Shown here: one piece after another, positions 27,442 through 38,304 of the stretch | Position numbering within the stretch: the stretch's first letter is position 1 | Layout of the letters: every line of letters starts with the position of its first letter | DNA from: Eubacteriales bacterium | GTDB taxonomy: Bacteria > Bacillota > JASUSC01 | Reading direction: 5' to 3' | Length of the DNA: 42,844 bases | Assembly: GCA_030446285.1 (NCBI GenBank) | Contig: JASUSC010000008.1 | Location: 1 to 42,844 of the forward strand | Made by a program: the position numbers and the translations under genes | Notes under the pieces: model-generated | Told to the model about the DNA's origin: nothing | Database searches by the model: none | The model's input: the letters and a program-made list of their open reading frames with translations, nothing else

Positions 27442-28557
27442 TTATTCACCTGCCCCCGGAAAATTGCCTGCCGCTGCTTCCTCCCAGACGGCAATGATTT
27501 CCTCTTCCGTGACATCATCTCTTATTTTAGCTTGTCCGATTTTTTCCGGCAATATCACTCGGATCCGGCCGTCCCGCACCTTTTTGTCCCGCCGCATCAC
27601 CGCCAGAATACTCTCGGCATCATAGCGCGGCATGACAACCGGTAGCCCGGCTCGCCGCAAAAGGCGGGCAACCCTGGCCACTTCCTCTTCGCTAAGAAAA
27701 CCTCGGCGGTGGGAAAGGAGAGTTGCCGCCATCATCCCCATGGCCACCGCTTCTCCGTGCAGGTAAGTGGTATAGCCGGACAGGGTCTCCACCACATGGC
27801 CGAAGGTGTGCCCTAAGTTGAGGAGAGCTCTGATGTTGCTCTCCCGTTCATCCCGGGAAACAATTTCTCCTTTCATGGTGCAAGACACGGTTACAGCGTG
27901 AATTAACGCCTCTTCTTGCAATGCCAGCAGGTCGTCCATCCGTTCTTCCAGCCACTCGAAGAAGGAAGCATTGCCCAGCAGACCGTATTTTATCACTTCG
28001 GCCAGACCGGCCACAAACTCCCGCAGGGGGAGAGTGCGCAAAGTGGTCACATCGGCTAAAACCAGCAGGGGCTGGTGAAAGGCACCCACCAGATTTTTCC
28101 CTTCGGGCAGGTTGACCCCGACTTTTCCCCCCACACTGCTGTCCACCTGGGCCAGTAGAGTGGTAGGCACTTGGACATAAGGCAACCCCCGCATGTAAGT
28201 TGCGGCAACAAAACCACCCAGGTCGCCCACGACCCCACCGCCAAGAACAATGACCAGGTGGTTCCGGTCCAGGCCTTCCGCTAAGGCAGTCGAATAAAGC
28301 CGTGTGGCAGAATCAAGGCTCTTGTATATCTCTCCGTCCGGGATTAAGGCCGGGAAAGGTTCAAATCCTTCTTTTTTGAGCGCAGCCATAAATCCTTCCC
28401 CGTAAAGAGAAAACACGGTGTGATTGCTTACAACCATTACTCGGCACGGCTCCTTTACCTCGCGCACCCACCGCCCTGCTTCCACCAGGAGGCCGCTGCC
28501 TATCTGAATACAGTAAGACCTCTCACCCAAATTAACCTTAACCGTCTGAATATTCAT
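27442..28557 (-). CDS. aroB: 3-dehydroquinate synthase
   Basis: GGGVVGDLGGFVAATYMRGLPYVQVPTTLLAQVDSSVGGKVGVN. Confidence 0.97.
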   Translation of the reverse strand: MNIQTVKVNLGERSYCIQIGSGLLVEAGRWVREVKEPCRVMVVSNHTVFSLYGEGFMAALKKEGFEPFPALIPDGEIYKSLDSATRLYSTALAEGLDRNHLVIVLGGGVVGDLGGFVAATYMRGLPYVQVPTTLLAQVDSSVGGKVGVNLPEGKNLVGAFHQPLLVLADVTTLRTLPLREFVAGLAEVIKYGLLGNASFFEWLEERMDDLLALQEEALIHAVTVSCTMKGEIVSRDERESNIRALLNLGHTFGHVVETLSGYTTYLHGEAVAMGMMAATLLSHRRGFLSEEEVARVARLLRRAGLPVVMPRYDAESILAVMRRDKKVRDGRIRVILPEKIGQAKIRDDVTEEEIIAVWEEAAAGNFPGAGE

Positions 28558-29108
28558 CCCTCCAACTCCTCTTCCTTTTCCTGGCTGGAAAGAAGAGCAA
28601 TTATTTCCGCCACCACTTCTTCCCTGCTTTTCCCGTCCGTCTTAACCTGCAGGGGAAAAAGGCTGTAAATTGGCCGCCGTTCCTCCCACAACCGCAGGAG
28701 CTTCTCCCAGGCATCTACACCCTGGAGCAGGGGACGGTCGTCGTTGTTCTTCACCCGGCGATAAATTTCTTCCGGCGTCGCCGTGAGGCAGACAACCACC
28801 CCTCTCGCCTGCATCAGCTCCCGGTTCTCCGGATCGAGAACGATCCCGCCTCCGGTGGCAATGACCCTGTTATCTCCCTGCAATAATCGTTTCAAGGCGG
28901 CCTTCTCCTCCGAACGAAAGCGCACCTCACCGTAGCGCCGGAAAATTTCCTTTACCGACAATCCGGTTACCCGCTCCACTTCGGCATCGGTATCGTAAAA
29001 TTCCTTCTGCAATTTCTTCGCCAGCAACCGGCCCACCGTACTCTTTCCCGTACCCATAAAACCTACCAAGATAATGTTCTTGCCCGCTCTCACTTCTTTT
29101 CCGGCCAC
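28554..29108 (-). CDS. aroK: Shikimate kinase
   Basis: [40 protein letters not shown]. Confidence 0.95.
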   Translation of the reverse strand: MAGKEVRAGKNIILVGFMGTGKSTVGRLLAKKLQKEFYDTDAEVERVTGLSVKEIFRRYGEVRFRSEEKAALKRLLQGDNRVIATGGGIVLDPENRELMQARGVVVCLTATPEEIYRRVKNNDDRPLLQGVDAWEKLLRLWEERRPIYSLFPLQVKTDGKSREEVVAEIIALLSSQEKEEELEG

Positions 29109-30262
29109 TCCTCCCGCAGGGTCTCCAAGTAGGAGCGGTAATTCCGCCCCACCTCAGCCATACTGTCGCCGCCGAACTTCTCCAGAAAAGCCGCGGCAAT
29201 CTCAAAGGCCACCACCGCTTCTGCCACCACTGCCGCCGCCGGAACGGCGCAGGTATCAGACCTCTCCACCGACGCCATCTGGGGCTTGCCGTCTCTGATG
29301 TCCACGCTGTGCAGGGGCCGGTAGAGGGTGGGAATGGGTTTCATAGCCCCCCGTACCACGACGGGCTGGCCGTTGGAAATGCCGCCCTCGATACCGCCGG
29401 CATTATTGGTGAGCCGGTAAAAGCCTCTTTCATTATCATAAAAGATCTCATCGTGGACGCGGGAACCGGGCATAGAAGCAGCGGCAAAACCAAGCCCGAT
29501 TTCCACTCCCTTGATAGCCGGAATGCTCATCACCGCTCCCGCCAGCCGTCCGTCCAAACGCCTGTCCCAGTGAACGTGACTACCCAAACCTACCGGCACG
29601 CCCGTAACCACCACTTCAAAAACTCCCCCTACCGATTCCCCCGCTTCCTTCATTCGGTCGATGAAAGCCATCATCTCTTTCTCCGCTTCCGGATCAGCGC
29701 ATCGCAGGGGCGAATCCTCTACTCGCTCTCTAATCAGGGCATAGTCAGAAGGGGGCTGGGCCCGCACTTCACCTATGGCAAGCACATGGGAAAAAATCTC
29801 GATCCCCATCTCTTCGAGAAATCGGCGGGCTACCGCTCCTGCAGCCACCCGCGCCGCCGTCTCCCGGGCGCTGGCCCGTTCTAAAGTATCCCGCACATCC
29901 CTGCGCCCGTATTTCAAAACACCGCTCAGGTCAGCATGCCCGGGCCGAGGTCTGGTTACCACCGCCTCTTCTGGTACAATCCCCGGAGCTGGGTCCATTA
30001 TCTCCAGCCAGTTAGGATAATCCCGGTTTACGATCAAAAGGGCAATAGGGCTTCCGAGGGTATAACCCCGGCGCACCCCGCCCATAATCTTTACCTGATC
30101 CTTTTCGATTTTCATTCGTGTACCCCGGCCGTAACCCTGCTGGCGCCGGGCCAGTTGCCTGTTTATGTATTCAGCCTCTAACGGCAAACCGGCCGGCATC
30201 CCTTCGACTATTGCTACTAACGCCTGGCCGTGGGATTCCCCGGCCGTAAGGTATCTCAGCAT
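29090..30262 (-). CDS. aroC: Chorismate synthase
   Basis: [25 protein letters not shown]; start reset from 30427 to ATG at 30262. Confidence 0.96.
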   Translation of the reverse strand: MLRYLTAGESHGQALVAIVEGMPAGLPLEAEYINRQLARRQQGYGRGTRMKIEKDQVKIMGGVRRGYTLGSPIALLIVNRDYPNWLEIMDPAPGIVPEEAVVTRPRPGHADLSGVLKYGRRDVRDTLERASARETAARVAAGAVARRFLEEMGIEIFSHVLAIGEVRAQPPSDYALIRERVEDSPLRCADPEAEKEMMAFIDRMKEAGESVGGVFEVVVTGVPVGLGSHVHWDRRLDGRLAGAVMSIPAIKGVEIGLGFAAASMPGSRVHDEIFYDNERGFYRLTNNAGGIEGGISNGQPVVVRGAMKPIPTLYRPLHSVDIRDGKPQMASVERSDTCAVPAAAVVAEAVVAFEIAAAFLEKFGGDSMAEVGRNYRSYLETLREEWPEKK

Positions 30263-30362
30263 CTCCTCTCCTCCTCTAACAGCACAAAATAAAAGAAAAA
30301 GAACCCCTGGGAGGGCTATTTGCTTCATTATCCCCGGAAAAATCAGCCCTGTCAATTTTATT

Positions 30363-30917
30363 TTACGAGGAAGTTCTCTCCCTGGCTGCAAAAATATCCA
30401 CTTCCAAGGTAAGACCATAAGCCCCATCCTGCTCCAGATTCAAATTCCATGCCCGGAAGTGGAGCAAACGAGGCAGATCCTCATCTAAAGCCTGAAGGAA
30501 GTTTAAAATCTGATCGTAGTTACCTTTTAAGACTATCTTCACAGGGATTTTGTAGTAATTGCTTTCTCTCACTGCCTTGCCAGCCTCTACCTGCTGAACT
30601 TTTAAGCCGGTTTCGCTGGCAAGGGCGCCGATCTGATCGACAAAAGCCGACTCCTGCGGGGATTTTGGCAGCATTTTTAAGATGAGGGCTGCTTCATCCA
30701 TAGCCTTGGCAATTTTCTTGTGGTAAACAGCGGGTTCACTCTCGATTTCCATAGCCATCTGAGCGCTCTCCTGGCGCTCCTCCGCCCGGGCTTCCAGCTC
30801 TGCTACCTTGTGCTGGAGGGGCCGGTAGACGTAGTAATTAAAAACCAAAACCAGGCAGGCCAGGATTAAAACCAGCAGCAGGGTTTTTTCTCGTTCCGAT
30901 AACCGTAAACCCCTCAT
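30363..30917 (-). CDS. pilO: Type IV pilus PilO-like protein
   Basis: Single TM then coiled region; [15 protein letters not shown]; after PilN. Confidence 0.8.
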   Translation of the reverse strand: MRGLRLSEREKTLLLVLILACLVLVFNYYVYRPLQHKVAELEARAEERQESAQMAMEIESEPAVYHKKIAKAMDEAALILKMLPKSPQESAFVDQIGALASETGLKVQQVEAGKAVRESNYYKIPVKIVLKGNYDQILNFLQALDEDLPRLLHFRAWNLNLEQDGAYGLTLEVDIFAARERTSS

Positions 30918-31474
30918 TTCTTTTTCTCTCCTCCTGCTCTCAGAGTACAGCTTATTTCAAATTCGTACCTGCCCGTATTATCTTGCAGGTAAACCCGCTC
31001 CAGCCTGGCACCGCTCAAATGGTTGAAGTTATGGCCGCGGTTGATGTTGGTAACCAGTTCGTTTATGGCCCCGAGAGAAGGAGATAGACCTTTGATAATC
31101 AGCGAGCCGTTAGACTGATAGATGCTACCCGTGAGTTCCACCCCTTCCGGCAAGGCCTTTTGCTCCCGAAAGACAGCGTAAGCACTGGTACGCTTCCTAT
31201 TGAGGCTTTCGACCACACTTTTGTAATTACTTACTATTCGCTCACTTTCCTTCAATCTCTGGTACTGCTTGTAACCGCTGCTGTATTTGCGGATAAGCTT
31301 CTCGCTGGTGGCGATATCCTTCTTTAGTTCAGGAATTTTGCTTAAGTTGATATAGAACATGAACCAGGCTACGTACAGCAAAAAAACTATCAGGGCTCCG
31401 GCCACTACCACCTGGGGAACGTTAACAACAGGGGCCGTTCGGTACGACTGGGGCAGCAGGTTTATGTCGCGCAC
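30914..31474 (-). CDS. pilN: Type IV pilus PilN-like protein
   Basis: MRDINLLPQSYR start, single TM, downstream of PilM. Confidence 0.85.
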   Translation of the reverse strand: MRDINLLPQSYRTAPVVNVPQVVVAGALIVFLLYVAWFMFYINLSKIPELKKDIATSEKLIRKYSSGYKQYQRLKESERIVSNYKSVVESLNRKRTSAYAVFREQKALPEGVELTGSIYQSNGSLIIKGLSPSLGAINELVTNINRGHNFNHLSGARLERVYLQDNTGRYEFEISCTLRAGGEKKK

Positions 31475-31475
31475 T

Positions 31476-32666
31476 TTATTTTCCCTCCCTCATTGCGAGG
31501 CCGAGAACCTGAACCAGGCGCGGCATCATTTGGCTAAGATCCCTAGACACTTCTGGACCGGGCTCCACCATCTCCAGAGGACTGTAAATACTGGTGGGTA
31601 TATCGAGAGAGTCTTCTACCATCTCCCGTAACCCTTTCAGCCCTGCCCCGCCACCTAAGAGCAAGATCCGGCTTACCTCTTCACCCCGGTACTGAAGGCG
31701 GAAGTACTCAACTGAACGGCGAACTTCCCGGAGTAACTCATCCAGATGGATGAACAGTTCCTTTTGCAGGTTGACAGGCTGCTTTTTCTCACCGGTGTTC
31801 AAATCCAGGGAATAAGCTGCTTCGTTAAAAGCTTTTAAGTCAAAAAGAGTCCGCTCATCAAGAAGGGTGATCCGTCCTGCCCGCTCAAGCTCATCGGACA
31901 CCGCTTCAGTGAGGCCGTAGCGGCCGAGAAGTTGTTCCGCTTCCCCCAGGGATATATTTAAAGCCGTAGCAATGCTTTTCTCCAAGGTAAAAATGCCGGT
32001 ATTGATTATCCGGAACATCTCGGGATAGCCCCGGCGATAAAGGATCATCTTGGTGTCCTCGTGACCGAAATCGAGAACGACAATGTTATCCCGCTGATAA
32101 TACTGGGCAATCTCCTGGTTGAGGTGAGCATGGTGGCGGAGCACCCGGGCCACCGCCAGGGGCTCAATATCTACCGCCACCGGCTCCAGCCCTGCGTCTT
32201 TTACCGCCAGGACGTACTCTTCCACAACCTTCAACGGCGCGGCAATGAGGAGGATCTCCCACTGCATCACTCCCTCTTCCATCCGCTCACCGACGATTAA
32301 ATAATCAAAGACGGCTTCCGAAGCAGGGATAGGAACGTACTGATCCATTTCCCAGCGGAGGGCTTCCCTGATCTCCTCTTCTTTCATTTTGGGCAGCTTC
32401 ACATGCCGGAGAACCACCTGCTGGGAACCAACGGCAAGAGCTGCCTGGCGCAGAGTAATCCCCGCCTGCTGGATGGCTTCCCGGAGAGCGTGGGTAACAG
32501 CACTTCTGTTAAGAATACTTCCCTTGACGACCACACCTTCGGGTAAAGGAGCCATTCCTAACTTCTCCAGCAGGTAATGTCGGTCTCTTACCTTTTTTAC
32601 CACCATTACTTTAACTCCGGTGGCTCCGATATCAATCCCGACAATCCTTTTCCTCACCCGGAACAT
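31476..32666 (-). CDS. pilM: Type IV pilus assembly protein PilM
   Basis: IVGIDIGATGVKVMVV; LLLGGGAGLKGL. Confidence 0.93.
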   Translation of the reverse strand: MFRVRKRIVGIDIGATGVKVMVVKKVRDRHYLLEKLGMAPLPEGVVVKGSILNRSAVTHALREAIQQAGITLRQAALAVGSQQVVLRHVKLPKMKEEEIREALRWEMDQYVPIPASEAVFDYLIVGERMEEGVMQWEILLIAAPLKVVEEYVLAVKDAGLEPVAVDIEPLAVARVLRHHAHLNQEIAQYYQRDNIVVLDFGHEDTKMILYRRGYPEMFRIINTGIFTLEKSIATALNISLGEAEQLLGRYGLTEAVSDELERAGRITLLDERTLFDLKAFNEAAYSLDLNTGEKKQPVNLQKELFIHLDELLREVRRSVEYFRLQYRGEEVSRILLLGGGAGLKGLREMVEDSLDIPTSIYSPLEMVEPGPEVSRDLSQMMPRLVQVLGLAMREGK

Positions 32667-32706
32667 GCCCTGCCTCCCATTCTACTCCCATAATTTTCCA
32701 CTTCAT

Positions 32707-33231
32707 TCAAGACTTGGGTTTGGGATTATCCTTGTCCTCATCGAGATCTCCATCCTCATCCCACTTTTCAATTTTAACTTTGCAGCTATCGCCAAAAGGT
32801 TTTATTAGAACTGTGATTTCTTTGGTAATCCCATTGAGCTTGCCGGTGATTTTAAAAACATAGTCGTCGTTCTGCTTGTCCGAACCGGTTTTGGTGGAAA
32901 GGCGAGTTACCACGATTTCATCGGCAATACCTCGGAGTAGGGGATCGGAAGCCGGTGTAAAGGTGTAAGATTTGTCAGGGATAAAGTTTTCAAAAAACTG
33001 TTTAGAGTAACCGCCTTCTGTTTTGTATTTCCAGAGGAGGTATTCCACTCCAGCCAAAGCCGAGAAATAAGCACCGTTGTAACTATCGGCGTTGAGCGCA
33101 ATTTTTTCGTCAGCGTACACTAAGGGGAGATAGGAAACAATCAACAAACAAAGGATCGCCACTACAAACACGGCCACTACCAGGACAAACCCCTGCTGGC
33201 CTGCCGGCATTCTCCTTTTCATCGCCACCAC
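32707..33231 (-). CDS. PilX-like minor pilus protein
   Basis: GQQGFVLVVAVFVVAILCLLIVSYLPLVYAD N-terminus in pilus cluster. Confidence 0.6.
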   Translation of the reverse strand: MVAMKRRMPAGQQGFVLVVAVFVVAILCLLIVSYLPLVYADEKIALNADSYNGAYFSALAGVEYLLWKYKTEGGYSKQFFENFIPDKSYTFTPASDPLLRGIADEIVVTRLSTKTGSDKQNDDYVFKITGKLNGITKEITVLIKPFGDSCKVKIEKWDEDGDLDEDKDNPKPKS

Positions 33232-33234
33232 CCC

Positions 33235-33750
33235 TCACTGATCCCGGCGCAGGTAAACGCTGTTGCGCAGGGTAATAGAACGCCCCGAATCATCCCGGGA
33301 GGTAATTTCCACAGTTACATACCGATCCCCCCGCGACGGCAGGATAACGCGAAACCCGGTAATGTTGCTGGCAATTAAACGCGGTTTTTTTTCCTCGGCC
33401 GGCTGGCCGTTTTTGTCCAGAATTTCGACTACGAGAACGTTGTCGTTTCGGCGGTAGATACGCTTGCCAAACTTCTCATCGGCAGGATTGACGTTGTACC
33501 AAAGGACTAGTTCCTGAGCATTAGAACGGTTAAAATCGATTTCCCCCGCCTCCCGCAGTTCTAAGACTACGCGATCCATGGCGATGCGAACGTTTTGATT
33601 AACTTCGGCTTGTCCTTCAGTGAACTCATAAGACCTAATTCCGGCATCTAAAGCCATGAGGAGAACGGGAAAAACAAGGGCCATAATTCCGACAGCGACA
33701 AGAAGTTCGGTGAGGGTATACCCCTCTTTACTCCGCAACACTTTTCTCAC
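33235..33750 (-). CDS. Prepilin, PilW/GspJ-like
   Basis: KEGYTLTELLVAVGIMALVFPVLL class III signal; GTG start at 33750 overlaps upstream stop. Confidence 0.8.
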   Translation of the reverse strand: MRKVLRSKEGYTLTELLVAVGIMALVFPVLLMALDAGIRSYEFTEGQAEVNQNVRIAMDRVVLELREAGEIDFNRSNAQELVLWYNVNPADEKFGKRIYRRNDNVLVVEILDKNGQPAEEKKPRLIASNITGFRVILPSRGDRYVTVEITSRDDSGRSITLRNSVYLRRDQ

Positions 33751-34211
33751 TGAGAATTCACTCCCGTAAGCAGGGTGGTATAAACCACCTGCTTGGTCTG
33801 ACCACCATCCTCCCAACTTACCGTAACCGTCGCCTTCACTAAGTCAGAAGCCCCGCTTTTACCCTTCCCTCCCTGAGTCTGAGCGACAGGCTCTAAGCGC
33901 ACCCTGATGGTGTAAGCCACCCCATTTAAAGTTTGGTTGTCAACTTTCTCTACCGGGCCGTTGGGACAGATTATCTTTTCTTCATCAGCATACTGCTGGA
34001 GTAAGCTCTCAATCTCCTGAATGGCCAGGTTCTGAGCTCCCAATCTTCTTTCCACCGTATAACTCTTTGCCACCGAACTGTTGATGAGACCAAGGAGGGG
34101 AATGATGGCAATACTCAAAATCGCTACCGCCGCCAGGACTTCCACCAAGGTCAAACCGCAGTTATCCGTCAGGGGCCAAATCCACCGTCTGCTTCGCTTG
34201 CCTGCTCGCAT
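33747..34211 (-). CDS. Prepilin, PilV/GspI-like
   Basis: CGLTLVEVLAAVAILSIAIIPLLGL. Confidence 0.82.
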   Translation of the reverse strand: MRAGKRSRRWIWPLTDNCGLTLVEVLAAVAILSIAIIPLLGLINSSVAKSYTVERRLGAQNLAIQEIESLLQQYADEEKIICPNGPVEKVDNQTLNGVAYTIRVRLEPVAQTQGGKGKSGASDLVKATVTVSWEDGGQTKQVVYTTLLTGVNSQ

Positions 34212-34234
34212 CCTTCTTCACCTCCGGTCCTGCC

Positions 34235-34732
34235 CTACTGCACCCGCTCCACCCGAACTCTCCCCGTTCCCGGAGTAATCACCACCTTGTAGCGGTAGTC
34301 ACCACCAAGGCTTTTAACGGTTATACGGCCGTTTGCTTCCACGCTGCCGTCCGGATTGTAAACCAGGTCGTTCCTAGTTCCTAATGCCACCTCGACAATT
34401 ATCCCTTTTTCAAGCTCACGCTCAATATATTTCTGCGGATTAGCAGGATCGGCAGGTTGTTTACTGGCGTCTAGTTCGTACAGGCGGTAAGTGCTTCTAT
34501 TTAGGTCAAACTCCGCCTTCCACTCTTTGTTATTTAAAATGGCCATCTGCTGGGCATAGCGCAAATCAGAAGCGATCTGTCTCGCCCCGGTCTTGGCCTG
34601 ATAATTTTCGTACACCGCTCGTAAATTAGGCGCAAAAGCCGCTACGACAATGGCAAGAATAGAAACAACCGCGAGTACCTCAACCAGCGTAAAACCTCTG
34701 TGGTTTTTTCGGAAAAGCAAAAACGGCCTCAT
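34235..34732 (-). CDS. Prepilin, GspH/FimT-like
   Basis: HRGFTLVEVLAVVSILAIVVAAFAP. Confidence 0.85.
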   Translation of the reverse strand: MRPFLLFRKNHRGFTLVEVLAVVSILAIVVAAFAPNLRAVYENYQAKTGARQIASDLRYAQQMAILNNKEWKAEFDLNRSTYRLYELDASKQPADPANPQKYIERELEKGIIVEVALGTRNDLVYNPDGSVEANGRITVKSLGGDYRYKVVITPGTGRVRVERVQ

Positions 34733-34756
34733 GTTTTCATCGCCTCGCCAAGTCGA

Positions 34757-35530
34757 TCAAAACAGCCCCAAGTACCAGGCGAAAATTTCTTCCCCCCACA
34801 AGAGGGCTATGCTTCCTCCCAGAGCGAGGAAAGGACCAAAGGGAATGGGGTCGCGCAAAGAACGCCGGCGGGAAAGAATAAGAAGGAGGCTCACCGAGGC
34901 GCCAAGAATAAAAGCGAGAAAAAGGGCTACCCAGACTAGCTTTCCGCCGGTAAAAAGACCGATGACCGCCGCGTATTTGACGTCACCGCCTCCCATGCGG
35001 CCGCCGCTCAAATAAAAGAGAGCAGCCATAAGGACAAAGCCAATAATCATACCGGCAAGACCAGCCCCAACCCCAGGCCGCGACCGAAAAAAGTTGAGGA
35101 TAAGACCGGAAAAAAGACCTGTTAGCACCAGGGAATCAGGGATGATCTGCCAGTCGAGGTCGATAAAAGAAATAATCAGAGCGAGGGAGAGGAAAACTAT
35201 TGCCGCCAAGGCCTCCCAGCTGAGCCCAAAAAGATAAACGGCCAAGACAAACAGAGCTCCCGTGAGTAGTTCCACCAAAGGATAGCGCCGGGAAATGGCT
35301 CCGCCGCAGTAGCGGCAACGCCCCCGGAAAAAAATAAAGCTGAGGAGGGGAAGAAGGTCGAGGGGAGCAAGCGGGTGGCCACAGGAGGGGCAGTGGGAGC
35401 CCGGCCGAATTAGGGACTGACCTCGCGGCAGGCGGTAGATGACGACGTTAAAAAAGCTGCCAAAGATCAGTCCGAAAACAAAGGCCAGAACCCCCAAAAA
35501 CTTCAACCTCCCTGCGAAACCTAATATCAA
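34757..35530 (-). CDS. pilD: Prepilin peptidase
   Basis: FGSFFNVVIYRLPRGQSLIRPGSHCPSCGHPL; CRYCGGAISRRYPLVELLTG; GGGDVKYAAVIG. Confidence 0.95.
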   Translation of the reverse strand: MILGFAGRLKFLGVLAFVFGLIFGSFFNVVIYRLPRGQSLIRPGSHCPSCGHPLAPLDLLPLLSFIFFRGRCRYCGGAISRRYPLVELLTGALFVLAVYLFGLSWEALAAIVFLSLALIISFIDLDWQIIPDSLVLTGLFSGLILNFFRSRPGVGAGLAGMIIGFVLMAALFYLSGGRMGGGDVKYAAVIGLFTGGKLVWVALFLAFILGASVSLLLILSRRRSLRDPIPFGPFLALGGSIALLWGEEIFAWYLGLF

Positions 35531-35536
35531 GATGCC

Positions 35537-35878
35537 TCATTTTTTAGGCTCCACCGTCACAGTGGGTTTTGTATTGGCGTCACCGAAAGATACATTAATA
35601 TTAAACTTCTTTTTCGCTTCCGCTACATCATCCTTATCAAGATAAGATTCAAGTTCGGTATAACTCGTAGGATATCTGTTATTTTCCGCATAATATTGCT
35701 TAATAGCATTTTCATACGTTTTCTTAATAGCCGCTGCGGTAGTGGTATTGGCTTTATCGACAGCGTTGAAAACAGCCGGCGCTATCAGCGCAATAAGAAT
35801 AGCAATTATCGCAATAACAATCAGCAGCTCGATGAGGGTGAAACCCTTGCGGTTTTTCAGCGCCCTCATTTTTTTCAT
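35537..35878 (-). CDS. pilA: Major type IV pilin
   Basis: RKGFTLIELLIVIAIIAILIALIAPAVFNAVDKA; start at ATG 35878. Confidence 0.9.
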   Translation of the reverse strand: MKKMRALKNRKGFTLIELLIVIAIIAILIALIAPAVFNAVDKANTTTAAAIKKTYENAIKQYYAENNRYPTSYTELESYLDKDDVAEAKKKFNINVSFGDANTKPTVTVEPKK

Positions 35879-35962
35879 GCCCACTCCCTCCTTTCCAAAA
35901 TTAAATTGTTCTCCCACGCGCAGCATGGCTTCACCTCCTTTCTCTGGCTGCCTTAAAATCTA

Positions 35963-37300
35963 TTAGCCTATAGTAGAGATCATCTGATACATGGGCGCAA
36001 TGATGGAGATGACCACTAATCCCACTATCAAAGCCACAAAAATTATCATCGCCGGTTCGACAAGGGAGGTAAGCCGGCTTAAAGTTTGCTCTACCTCGTA
36101 GTCATAAATAGCCGCCACCCGCTCCATCATCTGCTCCAAGGTACCAGACTCTTCCCCTACGGCAATCATCTGCAATACCATGGGAGGGAAAATACCTGTC
36201 TCTTCCAGGGGGTCAGAAAGGGAACGCCCCTCGCGAATACTGTTTTGAGCCCGCTCCAGCCCCGCCACCATAACTCCGTTGTGAATAACTTTTTTTACAA
36301 TATCAAAAGACTGCATTAGGGGTACACCGCAGGAAAGGAGGGTCCCCATAGTCCGGGTAAAACGGGAAATGAGAATTTTTTTGCTCACTGTGCGGACTAA
36401 AGGAAACGTTAAAGAAAGGCGGTCCTTCAAGCTCCGGCCGTAATCGGTGCGGAAAAAACGAGCGATTAATGCTATCACAATTATAACTCCAATTAGCAAA
36501 TAAAGGTAGTATTTTTGGAGAAAGTTGACAGTGGCAATAATCATCTTGGTTGAAAGAGGCAGCATCTCTTCTTGCCCGGCAAAGAGTTCAAGAAAACGGG
36601 GTAGGACAAAGAGAACGAGGACGTTGGCTACTACAATTGACAGCACGGCAACTATAGCCGGGTAGATCATTGAATTTATTATTTTGCTGCGCAACTCGTG
36701 CTCCCGCTGATAATATGCCGCCATGCGCTCGAAAACCTGATCCAAAATACCTCCTGCCTCACCGGCCTCCACCATATTCACCAGTAAAGAAGGGAACAGA
36801 TGAGGATGGCGGGCCATGGCCTCCGAGAGAGATTTGCCCCGCTCTAAGTCCTGGATGATGCTCCTGACCCCTTCCCGCAGGCGTTTCTTCGAGCCTTCTC
36901 GCAGGAAAACATGCAAAGCCTGCATCACGGTAAGACCAGATTTAAGCATCACAGCAAACTGACGGCAAAAGTTGGCTAACTCCTTGCGGGAAATTCCCCT
37001 CTTGCCAATCTCCAGGTCCAGGGTAAGGCCTTTTATCCCCTGCTCTTTTATCTCCGTGATTATGTAGCCCTTCTCCCGCAGGCGGGCCACCGCCGTCTGG
37101 ATCTGATCGGCTTCGATTACTCCTTTAATCTCCTGACCAGCCCGGTCACGAGCCCGATAAGCAAACGTGGCCAATTCTCCTTCACCACCCGTATTTTGCC
37201 CCCGTCCGGCCTTGGCCATTGCGGCCGTCGTCGCCATAACCGGCGTTGAGCAGGGAAGCAAAGTTTTCTTTATCGGAAGCCCGGGAAATAGCCTCTTCAT
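35963..37300 (-). CDS. pilC: Type IV pilus inner membrane platform protein PilC (exact start uncertain)
   Basis: FAYRARDRAGQEIKGVIEAD; LANFCRQFAVMLKSGLTVMQAL; GEESGTLEQMM. Confidence 0.93.
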   Translation of the reverse strand: MKRLFPGLPIKKTLLPCSTPVMATTAAMAKAGRGQNTGGEGELATFAYRARDRAGQEIKGVIEADQIQTAVARLREKGYIITEIKEQGIKGLTLDLEIGKRGISRKELANFCRQFAVMLKSGLTVMQALHVFLREGSKKRLREGVRSIIQDLERGKSLSEAMARHPHLFPSLLVNMVEAGEAGGILDQVFERMAAYYQREHELRSKIINSMIYPAIVAVLSIVVANVLVLFVLPRFLELFAGQEEMLPLSTKMIIATVNFLQKYYLYLLIGVIIVIALIARFFRTDYGRSLKDRLSLTFPLVRTVSKKILISRFTRTMGTLLSCGVPLMQSFDIVKKVIHNGVMVAGLERAQNSIREGRSLSDPLEETGIFPPMVLQMIAVGEESGTLEQMMERVAAIYDYEVEQTLSRLTSLVEPAMIIFVALIVGLVVISIIAPMYQMISTIG

Positions 37301-38294
37301 AGGTGATTTGGCGGCTGAGATAAAGATCTCGCAGGCTTTGATCCATGGTGTGCATGCCGTACTTGGCCCCTGATTGCATGACGCTCAAAAGCTGATGAGT
37401 CTTCCCTTCCCGGATGAGGTTGCGTACAGCCGGAATGGCGATGAGAATTTCGGTGGCCACCACCCTGCCGGTGCGGTCAGCTTTGGGTATGAGCTGCTGA
37501 GAAACCACCCCCTGGAGAACCATGGAAAGCTGAATACGCACCTGTTGCTGCTGATGGGGTGGAAAGACGTCAATAATCCGGTCTACCGTCTGCACCGCAT
37601 TGGGAGTATGCAGGGTTGCCAGCACTAAGTGGCCCGTTTCTGCAGCAGTAATGGCAGTGGCAATGGTCTCTAGGTCACGCATTTCTCCCACCAGGATGAC
37701 ATCCGGATCCTGCCGCAAAGCCACCCGCAGGGCAGAAGCAAAACTGCGGCTGTCCTGGCCTATCTCCCGCTGGTTGATGATGCAGTTGCGATGGGAGTGG
37801 AGGTACTCGATAGGATCTTCCAAGGTAATAATGTGTTTGAAGCACTGGCGGTTGATGAGATCGATCATAGCCGCCAAGGTGGTAGATTTACCGCTTCCGG
37901 TGGGACCAGTAACCAACACCAGGCCGTGGGGTTTAAAGGCCAGTTCCTTAACCACCGGCGGAATCCCCAGCTCGTCCAAACTGCGGATATGAGGTGGGAT
38001 AACCCGCGCCGCTAAGGAAGGAGTTCCCCGCTGGAGAAAAACGTTCAGCCGGAAGCGGCCCAGACCTCTAACACTGTAGGAAAAGTCCACTTCGCCGTTC
38101 TCCCGGAAGCGGTCGAGAAGGTCCTGGTTCAGCGTCTGCTGCACCAGCGCAGTAACTTCCTCCACCGTTAAGGGGGGCATTTTTAAGCGCACTAGCTCGC
38201 CGTGAATCCTGAGGACAGGCGGAGAATTAACTGAGAGGTGCAGGTCGGAAGCCCCTGACTCGACGGCTATTTTCAACAAATCGTTAATATGCAT
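37182..38294 (-). CDS. pilT: Twitching motility ATPase PilT
   Basis: SGASDLHLSVNSPPVLRIHGEL; GPTGSGKSTTLAAMID; start reset to ATG 38294. Confidence 0.94.
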   Translation of the reverse strand: MHINDLLKIAVESGASDLHLSVNSPPVLRIHGELVRLKMPPLTVEEVTALVQQTLNQDLLDRFRENGEVDFSYSVRGLGRFRLNVFLQRGTPSLAARVIPPHIRSLDELGIPPVVKELAFKPHGLVLVTGPTGSGKSTTLAAMIDLINRQCFKHIITLEDPIEYLHSHRNCIINQREIGQDSRSFASALRVALRQDPDVILVGEMRDLETIATAITAAETGHLVLATLHTPNAVQTVDRIIDVFPPHQQQQVRIQLSMVLQGVVSQQLIPKADRTGRVVATEILIAIPAVRNLIREGKTHQLLSVMQSGAKYGMHTMDQSLRDLYLSRQITYEEAISRASDKENFASLLNAGYGDDGRNGQGRTGAKYGW

Positions 38295-38304
38295 CCTATC
38301 CACC

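Noticed and set aside
29309-29884. 191 aa plus-strand ORF antisense to aroC
   Set aside because: Shadow ORF; aroC motifs on the other strand are unequivocal.
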